Assembly (NCBI RefSeq): GCF_003058325.1
Contig: NZ_CP028843.1
Location: 1,541,501-1,605,500 of the forward strand
Source of the DNA: Methylobacterium currus
GTDB taxonomy: Bacteria; Pseudomonadota; Alphaproteobacteria; Rhizobiales; Beijerinckiaceae
Length of the DNA stretch: 64,000 nucleotides
Reading direction: 5' to 3'
Both the position numbers and the translations under genes were made by a program. Positions 24,791-33,986 of this stretch are shown here, piece by piece. The notes under the pieces are model-generated. The model was not told where the DNA came from and did no database searches. It worked only from the letters and a program-made list of their open reading frames with translations. Position 1 is the first letter of the stretch; the number at the start of each line of letters is the position of its first letter.

Positions 24791-25685
24791 AGTCCACGAA
24801 GGCCCGCAGCGGCGCCGGCAGGTAGCGCCGGCCCGGGTAGTACAGGAACGGCCCGGAGAAGCGCGGCCACCACGGCTCCAGGACGGGTTCGAGCGCCCCG
24901 CTGTCGAGATGCGGCCGCAGCCAGTCCTCGAACAGGCTGACGATGCCGACACCCGCCAGCGCCGCCTCGACCGCGAGGTCGGTCGCGGTGCCGACCCGCA
25001 CGGTGAGCGGCCCATTCGGCTCGATCCGCACGGTCTCGCCGTCGCGCTCGTATTCCCATTCCGTCATCGCGCCGCTGGCGAAGCGGCCGCGCAGGCAGGC
25101 ATGGTCCAGGAGGTCGCGCGGATGCGCGGGGCGCCCGCGCCGGTCGAGATAGGCCGGCGCCGCGGCGGTGGCGTAACGCTGCATGCGCGGACCGATCGCC
25201 ACCGCGATCATGTCCGGCTCCAGGCGCTCCTCGTAGCGGATGCCGGCATCGCAGCCCGCCGCCAGCACGTCGACGAAGCCGTCCTCGGCGACCACGTCGA
25301 GGTGGATGTCCGGATAGGCCGCGAGGAAGGGCGGGACGATTCCGGGCAGCACCAGCCGCGCCGCGCTCACCGGCACGTTGAGGCGCAAGGTGCCGGCCGG
25401 GCGATCGCGAAAACCGTTGACCACGTCGAGGGCCGCCGCGACCTCGCCGAGGGCGGGCTTGAGCCGCTCGAGCAGCCGCGCCCCGGCCTCGGTCGGCGCG
25501 ACGCTGCGGGTCGTGCGGTGGAGGAGCCGGACGCCGAACCCCGCCTCGAGCCGGCGCACCGCCTCGCTCAAGGTGGAGGCGCCGGTATCACGGATCCGCG
25601 CCGCCTCGCGGAAGCCACCGGCCTCCGCCACCGCCACGAAGGCGGCCAGGTCCCCCAAATCCGCCGCCTTGGGATCCACCGTCAT
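24759..25685 (-). CDS. LysR-family transcriptional regulator
   Basis: A 308-residue LysR regulator. N-terminal helix-turn-helix (about 10-70: LAAFVAVAEAGGFREAARI, LSEAVRRLEAGFGVRLLHRTTRSV). The co-inducer domain follows (about 98-300: GTLRLNVPVSAARLVLPGIVPPFLAAYPDI in pieces). Of the subgroup that often acts next to oxidoreductase genes. It faces the aldo-keto reductase gene across 97 bp, so that gene is the likely target. Its last codons and stop lie inside a dispersed repeat (24708-24790). Confidence 0.88.
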   Translation of the reverse strand: MTVDPKAADLGDLAAFVAVAEAGGFREAARIRDTGASTLSEAVRRLEAGFGVRLLHRTTRSVAPTEAGARLLERLKPALGEVAAALDVVNGFRDRPAGTLRLNVPVSAARLVLPGIVPPFLAAYPDIHLDVVAEDGFVDVLAAGCDAGIRYEERLEPDMIAVAIGPRMQRYATAAAPAYLDRRGRPAHPRDLLDHACLRGRFASGAMTEWEYERDGETVRIEPNGPLTVRVGTATDLAVEAALAGVGIVSLFEDWLRPHLDSGALEPVLEPWWPRFSGPFLYYPGRRYLPAPLRAFVDFVRLTKLPLR

Positions 25686-25749
25686 TGTTCGCCATCCCGC
25701 ACAGCCTGTCCGGATTGTACCGTCTTATCGCGCAGTTGCGCGGCGTCTA

Positions 25750-25782
25750 GATCCGTCTCGTCATCGAGCGAGGAGACGGATC
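25750..25782 (+). promoter_or_regulatory. Inverted repeat covering the AKR ribosome-binding site
   Basis: GATCCGTCTC (25750-25759) and GAGACGGATC (25773-25782) form a perfect 10-bp inverted repeat ending at the base before the AKR start codon. The right arm overlaps the AGGAGA ribosome-binding site. As DNA it could be a LysR operator; as RNA it could hide the ribosome-binding site. Confidence 0.55.
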
Positions 25783-26652
25783 ATGAGCGGGATCGAGAAT
25801 GCGGGCACCTATGCCCTGGGCGATCGGCGCGTGCGGCGCCTCGGCTACGGCGCGATGCAGCTCGCCGGGCCGGGCGTGTTCGGCCCGCCGAAGGACCGGG
25901 ACGAGGCGGTGGCGGTCCTGCGCGAGGCGGTGGCGCAGGGCGTCACCCACATCGACACCAGCGACTTCTACGGCCCCCACGTCACCAACGAGATCATCCG
26001 CGAGGCCCTGCACCCGTATCCGGACGACCTCGTGATCGTCACCAAGGTCGGCGCCGTGCGGGGGCCGGACGCGTCGTGGAACCCGGCCTTCTCGGCCGAG
26101 GCGCTGACCAAGGCGGTGCACGACAACCTGCGCCATCTCAGCCTCGACGTGCTCGACGTGGTCAACCTGCGGGCGATGTTCAGCGTGCACGGGCCGGCCG
26201 AGGGCTCGCTCGCGGCGGCCCTCGAGGTCCTGGCCGACCTCCGGCGCCGGGGGCTGATCCGCCGGATCGGGCTCAGCAACGTCACCGCCGCCCAGGTCGC
26301 CGAGGGGCGAGGCCTCACTCCGATCGCCTGCGTGCAGAACCACTACAACCTCGTCCACCGCGCCGACGACGCCCTCGTCGACGCGCTGGCGGCCGACGGG
26401 ACCGCCTACGTGCCGTTCTTCCCGCTGGGCGGCTTCAGCCCGATCCAGTCGCAGGGCCTGTCGGAGATCGCCCGGAGCCTCGACGCGACGCCGATGCAGG
26501 TGGCGCTCGCCTGGCTGCTGCGCCGGTCGCCCAACCTCCTGCTCATTCCCGGCACCTCGTCGCGGGTGCACCTGCGGGAGAACCTGGCCGCGGCGTCGCT
26601 GGAGCTGCCCGAGGCGGCGATGCGGGCGCTCGACGGCCTCGCCGGGGCGTAG
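25783..26652 (+). CDS. Aldo/keto reductase-family oxidoreductase
   Basis: A 289-residue NADPH-dependent reductase of the aldo-keto reductase fold. FGPPKDRDEAVAVLREAV and HIDTSDFYG (Asp and Tyr of the catalytic tetrad, about 54-60) and VTKVG (Lys, about 86) are clear. The usual tetrad His is in DxxxxH; here the strand reads DVVNLRAMF, so His is replaced by Arg. Whole subgroups of the family share this, so activity is probably kept. Divergent from a LysR regulator. Start ATG at 25783 is preceded by AGGAGA. Confidence 0.88.
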   Translation: MSGIENAGTYALGDRRVRRLGYGAMQLAGPGVFGPPKDRDEAVAVLREAVAQGVTHIDTSDFYGPHVTNEIIREALHPYPDDLVIVTKVGAVRGPDASWNPAFSAEALTKAVHDNLRHLSLDVLDVVNLRAMFSVHGPAEGSLAAALEVLADLRRRGLIRRIGLSNVTAAQVAEGRGLTPIACVQNHYNLVHRADDALVDALAADGTAYVPFFPLGGFSPIQSQGLSEIARSLDATPMQVALAWLLRRSPNLLLIPGTSSRVHLRENLAAASLELPEAAMRALDGLAGA

Positions 26653-26891
26653 GGCGGGCGAGATCCCGCACCGGGCAACGTCGCGGCGGCGCTTGCGCGC
26701 GGCTGGGGAGCCGACGGCCGCGTTCCGTGCCGAGACGCCGGACGACGGTCGTGGCCCGGTGTTCAATCCTGTCCTGTCATCGATTTATTCGTGCGTCCCG
26801 GCGCGGAACAAGAGCCTTTGCATGGGCTTCCCCTGAGCGAGGACGGGGCGGGGCCGAGCGTGCGACGGCGCCCCGGACCGGCACCCCATCG

Positions 26892-27416
26892 ATGGAGCTG
26901 CCCGTGACCATCTCGAGCCGCCAGGAAGCCCGCCTGCTGACCGCCGACGAGGCCGAGCTCGTCGGCCAGTCGCACCACCCCCGGATCCAGGACGTCCCGA
27001 CCCGGGACCTCGACGACCTGATCCGCCGCCTGCGCGAGCGCCGGGACCGGGCCCGCGGCATCGCGCACCGCCAGCGCCGGGAGATCCGCGGCCGGGCGGC
27101 GCCCTCGGGCGCGCGGCCTGCCTCGGACGATACCGGCTCGCGGCAGAAGGCGGCCTTGCTCGCCTCGGCGGTCAAGCGCGCCAGCAAGGAGCGGGAGCGC
27201 CGCCGCGCCGCCGAGGCCCGCGGCAGCCTGGTCTCCCACGCCCGCCGCGCCCTGGCGCTGCGGCGCGAGGCCGGCGACCCGGCGTCCGGCCGGCCGGAGT
27301 CGCGCCATGCGCACGAGGGCATGGCTCCGATCCCGAACGAGCGCGAGGCGCCCTCCGGCGCGCTCCGGCAGGAGGGCCAGGAAGTCGCCATGCGCCGGGG
27401 CGGCGGGCCGCGCTGA
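26892..27416 (+). CDS. Hypothetical, highly charged helical protein
   Basis: A 174-residue protein with a recognisable pattern but no named domain. An N-terminal segment with SSRQEARLLTADEAELVGQSHHP and LDDLIRRLRERRDRARGIAHRQRREIRG (about 8-70) is very Arg-rich and probably helical. A second charged helix around ASKERERRRAAEARGSL (about 98-115) follows. No membrane segment. Similar proteins occur in other alphaproteobacteria as I recall, but I know no function; nucleic-acid binding is a guess from charge. ATG at 26892 chosen; a GTG 12 bp on is also possible. The antisense frame (26763-27545) is a shadow. Confidence 0.6.
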   Translation: MELPVTISSRQEARLLTADEAELVGQSHHPRIQDVPTRDLDDLIRRLRERRDRARGIAHRQRREIRGRAAPSGARPASDDTGSRQKAALLASAVKRASKERERRRAAEARGSLVSHARRALALRREAGDPASGRPESRHAHEGMAPIPNEREAPSGALRQEGQEVAMRRGGGPR

Positions 27417-27815
27417 TCGGGGGGCCGCATGGCCTTCCGGGCGTGCCGGCCTGGGAGGCCTTCTCGCCGACCTTCGTCGCGATCGCGCGGCGATGGCGTC
27501 GACGCGGGCTTGCAAGGCGGAAGCGATCTTCAGGGAGACGGCCATGACCTCAGGACGCCATTGATCCGCGCGGCGTGCGAGAGGAGCCGATGGGCAGCGC
27601 CCGGCGCGAGCGGGCCAGTGTCAGCGCGACGGGGGAGTGTGCCATTCCACCTCGGCTCAGGTGAGACATGTCGATCCGGCGCCCACAGCCACCGTTCGCA
27701 TAATTAGCATTATGGAACGAAGGGCCGGGTCGGGGATGTCCGGGGCGGATCCCGCCGGGCCGCGACGCCTCCGGTTTCTCTTCTGGCCGGTGCGAATCGA
27801 GAGCATAACGATTGC
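27417..27815. other. 399-bp intergenic region upstream of the toxin-antitoxin pair
   Basis: No gene is supported, though a minus-strand ATG at 27545 opens a frame beginning MAVSLKIASALQARV that could be the remnant of one. A low-GC stretch with the dyad CATAAT-TAGC-ATTATG (27699-27714) lies about 100 bp before the antitoxin start. Confidence 0.45.
27699..27714. promoter_or_regulatory. AT-rich dyad upstream of toxin-antitoxin genes
   Basis: CATAAT TAGC ATTATG is a perfect 6-bp inverted repeat around 4 nt. It is an AT-rich island in a GC-rich genome, about 100 bp before the antitoxin gene. It could be the operator bound by the antitoxin. Confidence 0.45.
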
Positions 27816-28043
27816 ATGACCGAGCTTCTCGAGAAAGCCATCGAGCGCGTCCGCTCCTTCCCTCCGGAGGCGCAGGACGGCTTCGCCCGCGCAATGCGGC
27901 GTCTTACGGGCGACGAGACGGAGATCGTCGCCCTGACGGAGGACGAGCAGGCCGCCATCGCCGCCTCGAAGTCGGCCGCGGCGCGGGGTGACTTCGCGAC
28001 CGACGAGGAAGTGCAGGCGGTGTGGGCGACATACGGGCTGTGA
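27816..28043 (+). CDS. Antitoxin of a ParE/RelE-type module
   Basis: A 75-residue acidic protein, the right size and position for an antitoxin. It has an amphipathic N-terminal part (TELLEKAIERVRSFPPEAQ, about 2-20) and an acidic C-terminal helix region (LTEDEQAAIAASKSAAARGDFATDEEV, about 40-67). The latter type of segment wraps RelE/ParE toxins. No clear DNA-binding fold is visible. The toxin gene begins within its stop codon, so the pair is translationally coupled. It neutralises the toxin and probably represses the operon. Confidence 0.75.
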   Translation: MTELLEKAIERVRSFPPEAQDGFARAMRRLTGDETEIVALTEDEQAAIAASKSAAARGDFATDEEVQAVWATYGL

Positions 28044-28333
28044 AAGTCCGCTTCACCCGTCCGGTGCTGAACGATCTGAAGGCCGTGACGGCGTTCCTGA
28101 AGACTCGCTCGCCCCAGGGCGCTCAGCATGTCCGCAGACGGATCAGAGCGGCGATCGGAAGGCTGGAACATCACCCCTGGATCGGGATTCAGACGTCGGA
28201 TCCCACCATTCGCCGTCTGAGCACGGTGCCCTATCCCTACCTGACCGTCTTCGAGGTCGCAGACACGGACATCATCGTGCACGCCATTCGCCACGGTGCT
28301 CCCGACCCCGCGACGATGCCGGACGCGCCATGA
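28040..28333 (+). CDS. ParE/RelE-family toxin
   Basis: A 97-residue basic protein of the RelE/ParE superfamily. It starts VKVRFTRPVLNDLKAVTAFLKTRSPQGA (in pieces), continues with IRAAIGRLEHHPWIGIQT, and ends in FEVADTDIIVHAIRHGA, the typical terminal strand. Members either cleave mRNA at the ribosome or poison gyrase; ParE is the likelier type here from the IRRLSTVPYPYLTVFEV strand pattern. GTG at 28040 overlaps the antitoxin stop (GTGA); an in-frame GTG at 28022 is an alternative. The cupin gene overlaps its end by 4 bp. Confidence 0.82.
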   Translation: MKVRFTRPVLNDLKAVTAFLKTRSPQGAQHVRRRIRAAIGRLEHHPWIGIQTSDPTIRRLSTVPYPYLTVFEVADTDIIVHAIRHGAPDPATMPDAP

Positions 28334-28710
28334 CAAGCACGCCCCCACCGACCGCCAACCTCTTCGCCGGCCTGCCCGCGACGCCCCGGCCCGACGAGAT
28401 CGTCGACATCCTGGCACGGGCTCCGCAGGCCCGCATCGAGCGGATCGTCTCCACCGGCCAGGCCAGCCCGCCGGGCTTCTGGTACGACCAGCCCTGGGAC
28501 GAATGGGTCGTGCTGCTCTCAGGCCGCGCCGGCCTGCACCTGCACGGTGAGACGGAGCCGCGGCGCCTCGGCCCCGGCGACCACCTGCTGATCCCGGCGC
28601 ATCTCCGCCACCGGGTCGAGTGGACGGATCCCGACGCGCCGACGGTCTGGCTCGCGATCCACCTTCAGCCGGCGGATCAGCCGTCGACCTCGACCGTCAG
28701 CCCGTCATAG
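28330..28710 (+). CDS. Cupin-domain protein
   Basis: A 126-residue single-domain cupin. The metal-site region reads FWYDQPWDEWVVLLSGRAGLHLHGE (about 50-75, cited in pieces), followed by LGPGDHLLIPAHLRHRVEW (about 80-98), where His residues likely bind a metal. It starts with ATGA overlapping the toxin stop, so it may be read through from the toxin-antitoxin operon. Its 3' end overlaps the opposing MBL gene by 34 bp. The function is unknown; metal-dependent small-molecule binding or isomerisation are typical. Confidence 0.8.
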   Translation: MTSTPPPTANLFAGLPATPRPDEIVDILARAPQARIERIVSTGQASPPGFWYDQPWDEWVVLLSGRAGLHLHGETEPRRLGPGDHLLIPAHLRHRVEWTDPDAPTVWLAIHLQPADQPSTSTVSPS

Positions 28711-29486
28711 GCCGGCACGACCCCGGGCGGCAGGCGCCGGCTCAAGGTCTCGTAGTCGAGGTCGGTGTGGAGGTTGGTCAGGATGGCGCGGCGCGGACGC
28801 ACCTCCTCGATCAGCGCCAGGGCGTCCGGCACCGAGAAATGGGTCGGGTGCGGCGTGTCGCGCAACGCGTCGATGATCAGGAGGTCGAGGTTGCGCAGTT
28901 GCGCCTTGGCGGCGTCGGGCATGGTGCTGACGTCCGGCGCGTAAGCCGCGTCGGCGAAGCGGAACCCCAAGGCCTTCTCCTCGGGCCCGTGCTCCATCGT
29001 GAAAGCCGTGGCGGTCACCGGCCCGCCCGGGCCCTCGACGGTCACCGGCGCCCCGGCTTCCAGGGCGTGCAGGTCGAGGATCGGCGGGTAGAGGCTGCCC
29101 GCCCGCGAGGCGAAGCAATAGGCGAAGCGGGCCCGCAGCAGCTCGGCGGTGACGTCGTCGGCGTGGACCGCGATGCGCCGGCGCATGTGGATCACCAGCG
29201 GGCGCACGTCGTCGATGCCGTGGGTGTGGTCGGCGTGGGAATGGGTGAACAGGATCCCGTCGAGCCGCGTCACCGCGGCGTCGAGGAGCTGCTCGCGCAG
29301 GTCCGGCGAGGTGTCGACCAGCACGGTGGTCGCTTCGCTCTCGGCCTCCCGGCGCTGCACCAGGAGGGAGCAGCGCCGGCGCCGGTTGCGGGAATCGGCC
29401 GGGTCGCAGGCGCCCCAGCCGTAGCCAACCCGCGGCACGCCGCCCGAGGAGCCGCAGCCCAGGATGCGAAGGGTCAGGGTCGGCAT
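28677..29486 (-). CDS. MBL-fold metal-dependent hydrolase (PhnP-like)
   Basis: A 269-residue metallo-beta-lactamase-fold hydrolase. It opens with ILGCGSSGGVPRVG and has the metal signature HSHADHTHGID (about 80-90), then EHGPEEKALGFR and HPTHFSV near 215. This is the PhnP/phosphodiesterase-like branch. It is the last gene of the metG-tatD-MBL operon, an order conserved in many alphaproteobacteria. The real substrate in this context is unproven; cyclic phosphodiesters are cleaved by PhnP. Confidence 0.85.
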   Translation of the reverse strand: MPTLTLRILGCGSSGGVPRVGYGWGACDPADSRNRRRRCSLLVQRREAESEATTVLVDTSPDLREQLLDAAVTRLDGILFTHSHADHTHGIDDVRPLVIHMRRRIAVHADDVTAELLRARFAYCFASRAGSLYPPILDLHALEAGAPVTVEGPGGPVTATAFTMEHGPEEKALGFRFADAAYAPDVSTMPDAAKAQLRNLDLLIIDALRDTPHPTHFSVPDALALIEEVRPRRAILTNLHTDLDYETLSRRLPPGVVPAYDGLTVEVDG

Positions 29487-29500
29487 GCGTTCGGGTACCC

Positions 29501-30313
29501 TCAGCGTTGGGCGGCGGCCTTGTCGAACAGGCGATAGAAGTTGTCGGTGGTGAGCGCGGCCAGCGCCTCGGGGCTCAGCCCCACGGTCTCGGCCAGCACC
29601 CGGGCGGTGTCGGCGACGAAGGCCGGCTCGTTCGGCCGGCCCCGGTGCGGCACCGGCGCCAGATAGGGCGCGTCGGTCTCGACGAGCAGGCGCTCGTGCG
29701 GCACGCTCGCGGCGATCGACCGGATCTCGTCCGAGTTGCGGAACGTGACGATGCCGGAGAACGAGACAGAGAGGCCGAGCTCGACCCCGACCTCGGCGAG
29801 GCGCCGCCCCGACGAGAAGCAGTGCAGCACCGCCTTGAACGACCCCTTGGCCATCTCCTCGGTGAGGATCTGCGCCACGTCCTCGTCCGCCTCGCGGGCG
29901 TGGATGACGAGCGGCAGCCCGCTCTCCCGCGCCGCCGCGATATGGGTGCGGAAGACTTTTTGCTGCACGTCCCGCGGCGCGTAATCGTAATGGTAGTCGA
30001 GCCCGGCCTCGCCGATGCCGATGCAGCGCGGGTGGCGCGACAGGTCGACGATCTCGCTCGCCGGCACGTCCGGCTCCTCGCCGGCCTGGTGCGGGTGGGT
30101 GCCGACCGTGAACAGGATCTCGGGATGCGCCTCGCTCAAGGCCCGGTACGTCTCGAACCGGGCGACCCGGGTCGAGATCGTCACCATCCGGTCGATGCCG
30201 GCGCTCCTCGCCCGCGCCAGCACCTCGGGCAGCCGCTCGGCGAGGCCGGGCGAATCGAGGTGGCAATGGCTGTCGACAAGGCTCACGCCTTGGGGGCTGT
30301 CGACCAGGCTCAC
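29501..30313 (-). CDS. tatD: TatD-family deoxyribonuclease
   Basis: A 270-residue TIM-barrel metal-dependent DNase. Signatures: DSHCHLD near the N-terminus, [20 protein letters not shown] (metal Glu), [15 protein letters not shown] and [14 protein letters not shown]. Two GTG starts lie 27 bp apart inside an imperfect tandem duplication. The first (30313) overlaps the metG stop as GTGA; the second (30286) would give 261 residues that begin at [10 protein letters not shown], the family norm. The former was listed because of the coupling overlap. See repeat entry. Confidence 0.9.
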   Translation of the reverse strand: MSLVDSPQGVSLVDSHCHLDSPGLAERLPEVLARARSAGIDRMVTISTRVARFETYRALSEAHPEILFTVGTHPHQAGEEPDVPASEIVDLSRHPRCIGIGEAGLDYHYDYAPRDVQQKVFRTHIAAARESGLPLVIHAREADEDVAQILTEEMAKGSFKAVLHCFSSGRRLAEVGVELGLSVSFSGIVTFRNSDEIRSIAASVPHERLLVETDAPYLAPVPHRGRPNEPAFVADTARVLAETVGLSPEALAALTTDNFYRLFDKAAAQR

Positions 30314-30317
30314 GCCT
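30267..30317 (-). repeat. 27-bp imperfect tandem duplication at the tatD start
   Basis: On the minus strand, AGGCGTGAGCCTGGTCGACAG (overlapping the metG stop) recurs 27 bp on as AGGCGTGAGCCTTGTCGACAG. Each copy carries a GTG start in the same frame and codes for Ser-Leu-Val-Asp-Ser. Copies diverge after the shared part. Confidence 0.75.
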
Positions 30318-31869
30318 CGGGCTCCACGTAGCGCGGGAAGATCGGGCTCGGGGCCGGCAGGGCGGTGCCGGGCACGAGCCGCTTGTCCGCCCCGACATCG
30401 GCGAGATTGCGCGAATCGGGCGCCACCGCCAGCAGGTCGAGGAGCCGGGACGCGGCATTCGGGATGAAGGGCTGGACCAGGATCCCGACCGCCCGCAGCA
30501 CCTCGGCGGTGGTGTACAGAACCGCCTCCATCCGGGCCGGGTCGGTCTTGCGCAAGCTCCAGGGCTCCTGGCCGGCGAAGTAGCGGTTGGCCTCCGCCAC
30601 CACGGCCCAGATCTCGGCCAGCACCGCGTGCAGGGCGAGGTCCTGCATCAACCCCCTCGCCTTCTCCGGTAGCGCGTCGGCCATCGCAAGAAGCGCCCGG
30701 TCGGCGGAAGACGGCTCGCCGGCCTGCGGGAAAGGCGCCGGGATTTGGCCGCCGCAATTGCGGGCGATCATGGTCAGCGAGCGCTGGGCGAGGTTGCCGA
30801 GGTCGTTGGCGAGGTCGGCGTTGAGCCGGTTGACGATCGCCTCGTGCGAGTAGCTGCCGTCCTGGCCGAACGGCACCTCGCGCAGCACGAAGTAGCGCAG
30901 GGGATCGACGCCGTAGAGGTCGGCGAGGCCGACCGGGTCGACCACGTTGCCGACCGACTTCGACATCTTCTCGCCCTTGTTGAGCAAGAAGCCGTGGCCG
31001 AAGACGCGCTTGGGCACCGGGAGGCCGGCCGACATCAGGAAGGCCGGCCAGTACACGGCGTGGAAGCGGATGATGTCCTTGCCGATGACGTGGAGGTCCG
31101 CCGGCCAGTGGCGCCAGCGCGGGCCGGCCTCGTCCGGGAAGCCGCACGACGTGATGTAGTTCGTCAGCGCGTCGACCCAGACATACATCACGTGAGCGGG
31201 GTTGCCCGGCACCGGCACGCCCCAGTCGAAGGTGGTGCGGCTGACCGACAGGTCCTGCAGGCCCGAGCGGACGAAGCTCACCACCTCGTTGCGGCGGGTG
31301 TCGGGGCCGATGAAGTCCGGATGGGCCTCGTAATGGGCGAGCAGGCGCTCGGCATAGGCCGAGAGCCGGAAGAAGTAGCTCTCCTCCTCGACCCACTCGA
31401 CCGGGGTGCCGGTCTTCTCCGCCCGGCGGCTGCCGTCGGGCGCCGTGACGAGCTCGGATTCGTCGTAATAGGCCTCGTCGCGGACCGAGTACCAGCCGGC
31501 ATACTTGGCGAGGTAGATGTCGCCGTTCTCCTCCATCCGGCGCCACAGGGCCTGGGCGGAGGCGATGTGGTCGGCATCGGTGGTGCGGATGAAGCGGTCG
31601 AAGGAGCAGTCGAGCCGCTCGGCCATGGTGCGGAAGCGCGGCGCCATGTCGTCCACGAAGGCGCGCGGGCTGATCCCGGCCTTGGTGGCGGTCTGCTGGA
31701 TCTTGAGGCCGTGCTCGTCGGTGCCGGTGGTGAAGAACACGTCGTAGCCGTCGAGTCGCTTGAAGCGCGCGATGGCGTCGGCGGCGATCACCTCATAGGC
31801 GTGGCCGATATGCGGCACCCCGTTGGGGTACGAGATGGCGGTGGTGATGTAGTACGGCTCGCCCGCCAC
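30310..31869 (-). CDS. metG: Methionyl-tRNA synthetase
   Basis: Charges tRNA-Met with methionine. The 519-residue enzyme has the class I HIGH motif (PHIGHAYE, about 17-24) and KMSKS ([10 protein letters not shown], about 298-307). It lacks the C-terminal EMAP-like tRNA-binding domain, as is usual for alphaproteobacteria. [17 protein letters not shown] (about 45-61) is the methionine-pocket region. The start is GTG at 31869, just before [16 protein letters not shown]; the frame's 50 residues upstream look non-coding. First gene of metG-tatD-MBL. Confidence 0.95.
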   Translation of the reverse strand: MAGEPYYITTAISYPNGVPHIGHAYEVIAADAIARFKRLDGYDVFFTTGTDEHGLKIQQTATKAGISPRAFVDDMAPRFRTMAERLDCSFDRFIRTTDADHIASAQALWRRMEENGDIYLAKYAGWYSVRDEAYYDESELVTAPDGSRRAEKTGTPVEWVEEESYFFRLSAYAERLLAHYEAHPDFIGPDTRRNEVVSFVRSGLQDLSVSRTTFDWGVPVPGNPAHVMYVWVDALTNYITSCGFPDEAGPRWRHWPADLHVIGKDIIRFHAVYWPAFLMSAGLPVPKRVFGHGFLLNKGEKMSKSVGNVVDPVGLADLYGVDPLRYFVLREVPFGQDGSYSHEAIVNRLNADLANDLGNLAQRSLTMIARNCGGQIPAPFPQAGEPSSADRALLAMADALPEKARGLMQDLALHAVLAEIWAVVAEANRYFAGQEPWSLRKTDPARMEAVLYTTAEVLRAVGILVQPFIPNAASRLLDLLAVAPDSRNLADVGADKRLVPGTALPAPSPIFPRYVEPEA

Positions 31870-31994
31870 GACTTGAGTTCCCGGATGGTTGGCTTCGACA
31901 ATCGGCGATGGGCGCCGCGAGGCGCCCCGTCCGAGCCTTAGAGCAAATTCGGGCCGCGGTGCCCACCCCTCCGGACGCGTTTCCGCGTCACGCC

Positions 31995-33857
31995 TCAAGC
32001 CCCCACCGCCCATTGGCACGGCTCGTCGGTGCGCGCCTCCGCGTGCCGCGCCGCGCGGTCGAGCCGGACCGCGTGGTTGATGATCGCCATGTGGGTGAAG
32101 CCCTGCGGAACGTTGCCGCGCTGCTCCCCCGTGCCGGCGTCGATCTCCTCGGCGAACAGCCCGAGATCGTTGCCGCGGGTGAGCAGGCGCGCGAAGAGCG
32201 GCTCGGCCTCGTCGGTGCGCCCGGCCAGCGCCAGGCAGCCGACGCGCCAGAAGGCGCAGGCCGCGAAGGTCGCCTCCGGATGCTTAAAGCCGTCGCCGTT
32301 GCGGTAGCGGTAGATCAGGTCGCCGTCGCCGAGCCCGGCGCTCACCGCCTCGAGGGTGGCGACCACCCGGGGCGAATGGGCGTCGAAGGCGCCGAACAGC
32401 ACCGTGCGCAGGACCGCGGCGTCGAGATCGTCCGAGCCGTAAGCCTGGGTGTAGGCCCCCACCCGCTCGTTCCAGCCCTTCTCGTGGTACTCGGCCCGGA
32501 TCTCGGCGGCGATCCGGCGCCATTCCTCGATCCGTTCCGGGCTCGCCACGTCCAGGGCTTGCGCGATCTGCACCGCCCGGTCGAGGGCGACCCAGAGCAT
32601 GCCCTTGGTGTGCAGGATCTGGCGGGTCTCGTCGCGCAATTCCCAGATGCCGTGGTCGGGCGCGTGGCGGCAGCGGATGACGTGGTCGGTGAGGTGGCCC
32701 AGAGCCTCCGGCAGGTGGTCGTTGACCTTGACCGGCGGGTCGTAGTCGACGGCGTCGAGGAAGGCGTGGAGCGCCACCAGGAACTCGCCGTAGATGTCGT
32801 ACTGGTGCTGGCCGGAGGCCGCGTTGCCGATCCGCACCGGGGAGACCCCGCGCCAGCCGCGCAGGTGATCGAGGATCTCCTCCTCCGGCACGCGCCCGTT
32901 GATGCCGTACATCAGCTTCAGGTCGCGGCCGCGGGTCCGGTCGGCGTCGCGCAGGAAGCGCAGGAACTCCGCCGCCTCGCGCAGGTAGCCGAGATTGACG
33001 AAGGCCGTGACGGTGAAGCTCGCATCCCGCATCCAGACGTAGCGGTAATCGAAGTTGCGGGTGCCCGGCACCGCCTCCGGCAGGCTGGTCGTGGCGGCCG
33101 CGATGATCCCGCCCGAGGGCGCGTGGGTCAGGAGCTTCAGCACCAGGGCGCTGCGCAGCACCATCTCCCGGTGCGGCCCGTCATAGGTGCAGCGCCCGGA
33201 CCATTCCTCCCAGTAGGATTGCGTCGCCGACAGGCTCGCCTCGGCGCGGCCGACGTCGCCGTCGTCGTCCTCCCGGTGGGCGAGGACCAGGGACGCCCCC
33301 TCCCCGGCCCGCAAGGAGAAGGCCGCCTCGACCCGGTCGCCGGAGATCGTCAGCGGCAGCGTGGCCGCGACGCGCACGCCCTCGGAGGCGCCGAGCCGCC
33401 GGCACAGGACCGTGCCGTTCTCCTCCGGCTCGAGGGCGGCGTCGTCCCGGGCGTAGTCGAAGGTCGGGCGCACGCGGAACCGGCCCGTCACCGTGCCGGC
33501 CTCGCAGGCGAGGAGCCGCACGATCCGGCCGCGCGGGTCGCCGTCCGGCCCCTCGTCCGGCACCGCCTCCAGGGGGTGGATCGGCATGAAGTCGGTGAGC
33601 CGCAGCCGTCCGGCCGCGGTCACGAAGGTGGTCTCCAGGATGCAGGTGCCGGGGCGGTAGCGGCGATGCGTCTCTTGCAGGCCCTCGAGGACGAGGTCGC
33701 AGAATCCGCCCTTGTCCTCGTCGAGAAGGCGCAGGAACGCCGCCGGGCTGTCGTGGCAGGGCCAGCACAGCCAGTCGATCGATCCGTCGCGGGCGACGAG
33801 CGCCGTCGTGCAGGTATCGCCGATAACGGCGTAGTCCTCGATCGGCCGATCCGTCAC
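31995..33857 (-). CDS. Glycoside hydrolase family 15 protein
   Basis: A 620-residue enzyme of the GH15 glucoamylase/trehalase type. N-terminal beta-sandwich domain (about 1-230, starting [26 protein letters not shown]). C-terminal (alpha/alpha)6 barrel (about 240-605) with [21 protein letters not shown] (catalytic acid Glu) and [22 protein letters not shown] (catalytic base Glu region). No signal peptide, so it works in the cytoplasm on an internal glucan or trehalose. Monocistronic; trehalose use would fit osmotic adaptation alongside the kdp system, but this is inference. Confidence 0.92.
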   Translation of the reverse strand: MTDRPIEDYAVIGDTCTTALVARDGSIDWLCWPCHDSPAAFLRLLDEDKGGFCDLVLEGLQETHRRYRPGTCILETTFVTAAGRLRLTDFMPIHPLEAVPDEGPDGDPRGRIVRLLACEAGTVTGRFRVRPTFDYARDDAALEPEENGTVLCRRLGASEGVRVAATLPLTISGDRVEAAFSLRAGEGASLVLAHREDDDGDVGRAEASLSATQSYWEEWSGRCTYDGPHREMVLRSALVLKLLTHAPSGGIIAAATTSLPEAVPGTRNFDYRYVWMRDASFTVTAFVNLGYLREAAEFLRFLRDADRTRGRDLKLMYGINGRVPEEEILDHLRGWRGVSPVRIGNAASGQHQYDIYGEFLVALHAFLDAVDYDPPVKVNDHLPEALGHLTDHVIRCRHAPDHGIWELRDETRQILHTKGMLWVALDRAVQIAQALDVASPERIEEWRRIAAEIRAEYHEKGWNERVGAYTQAYGSDDLDAAVLRTVLFGAFDAHSPRVVATLEAVSAGLGDGDLIYRYRNGDGFKHPEATFAACAFWRVGCLALAGRTDEAEPLFARLLTRGNDLGLFAEEIDAGTGEQRGNVPQGFTHMAIINHAVRLDRAARHAEARTDEPCQWAVGA

Positions 33858-33986
33858 GTCGCCTCGCTGCCAGCCCAGGGTAAAGCGCGGGGGTAACGGT
33901 TGGTCGCGAGGGCGGTTTCGGGGCGCGACGGTATGTGCCGCACCATCGGGTCGTGCGCGTCGGTTCAGGGGACCGCCCGCGTCGCG

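Noticed and set aside
25783..26652. Aldo-keto reductase as inactive because the tetrad His is Arg
   Set aside because: Some family branches lack this His and stay active. The rest of the site and the fold are intact.
23421..27416. 1331-residue plus-strand frame
   Set aside because: It crosses several real genes on both strands. Only its end (26892-27416) reads as a genuine protein.
26763..27545. 260-residue minus-strand gene
   Set aside because: It opposes the better-supported charged protein on the plus strand. Only its first ~15 residues look natural.
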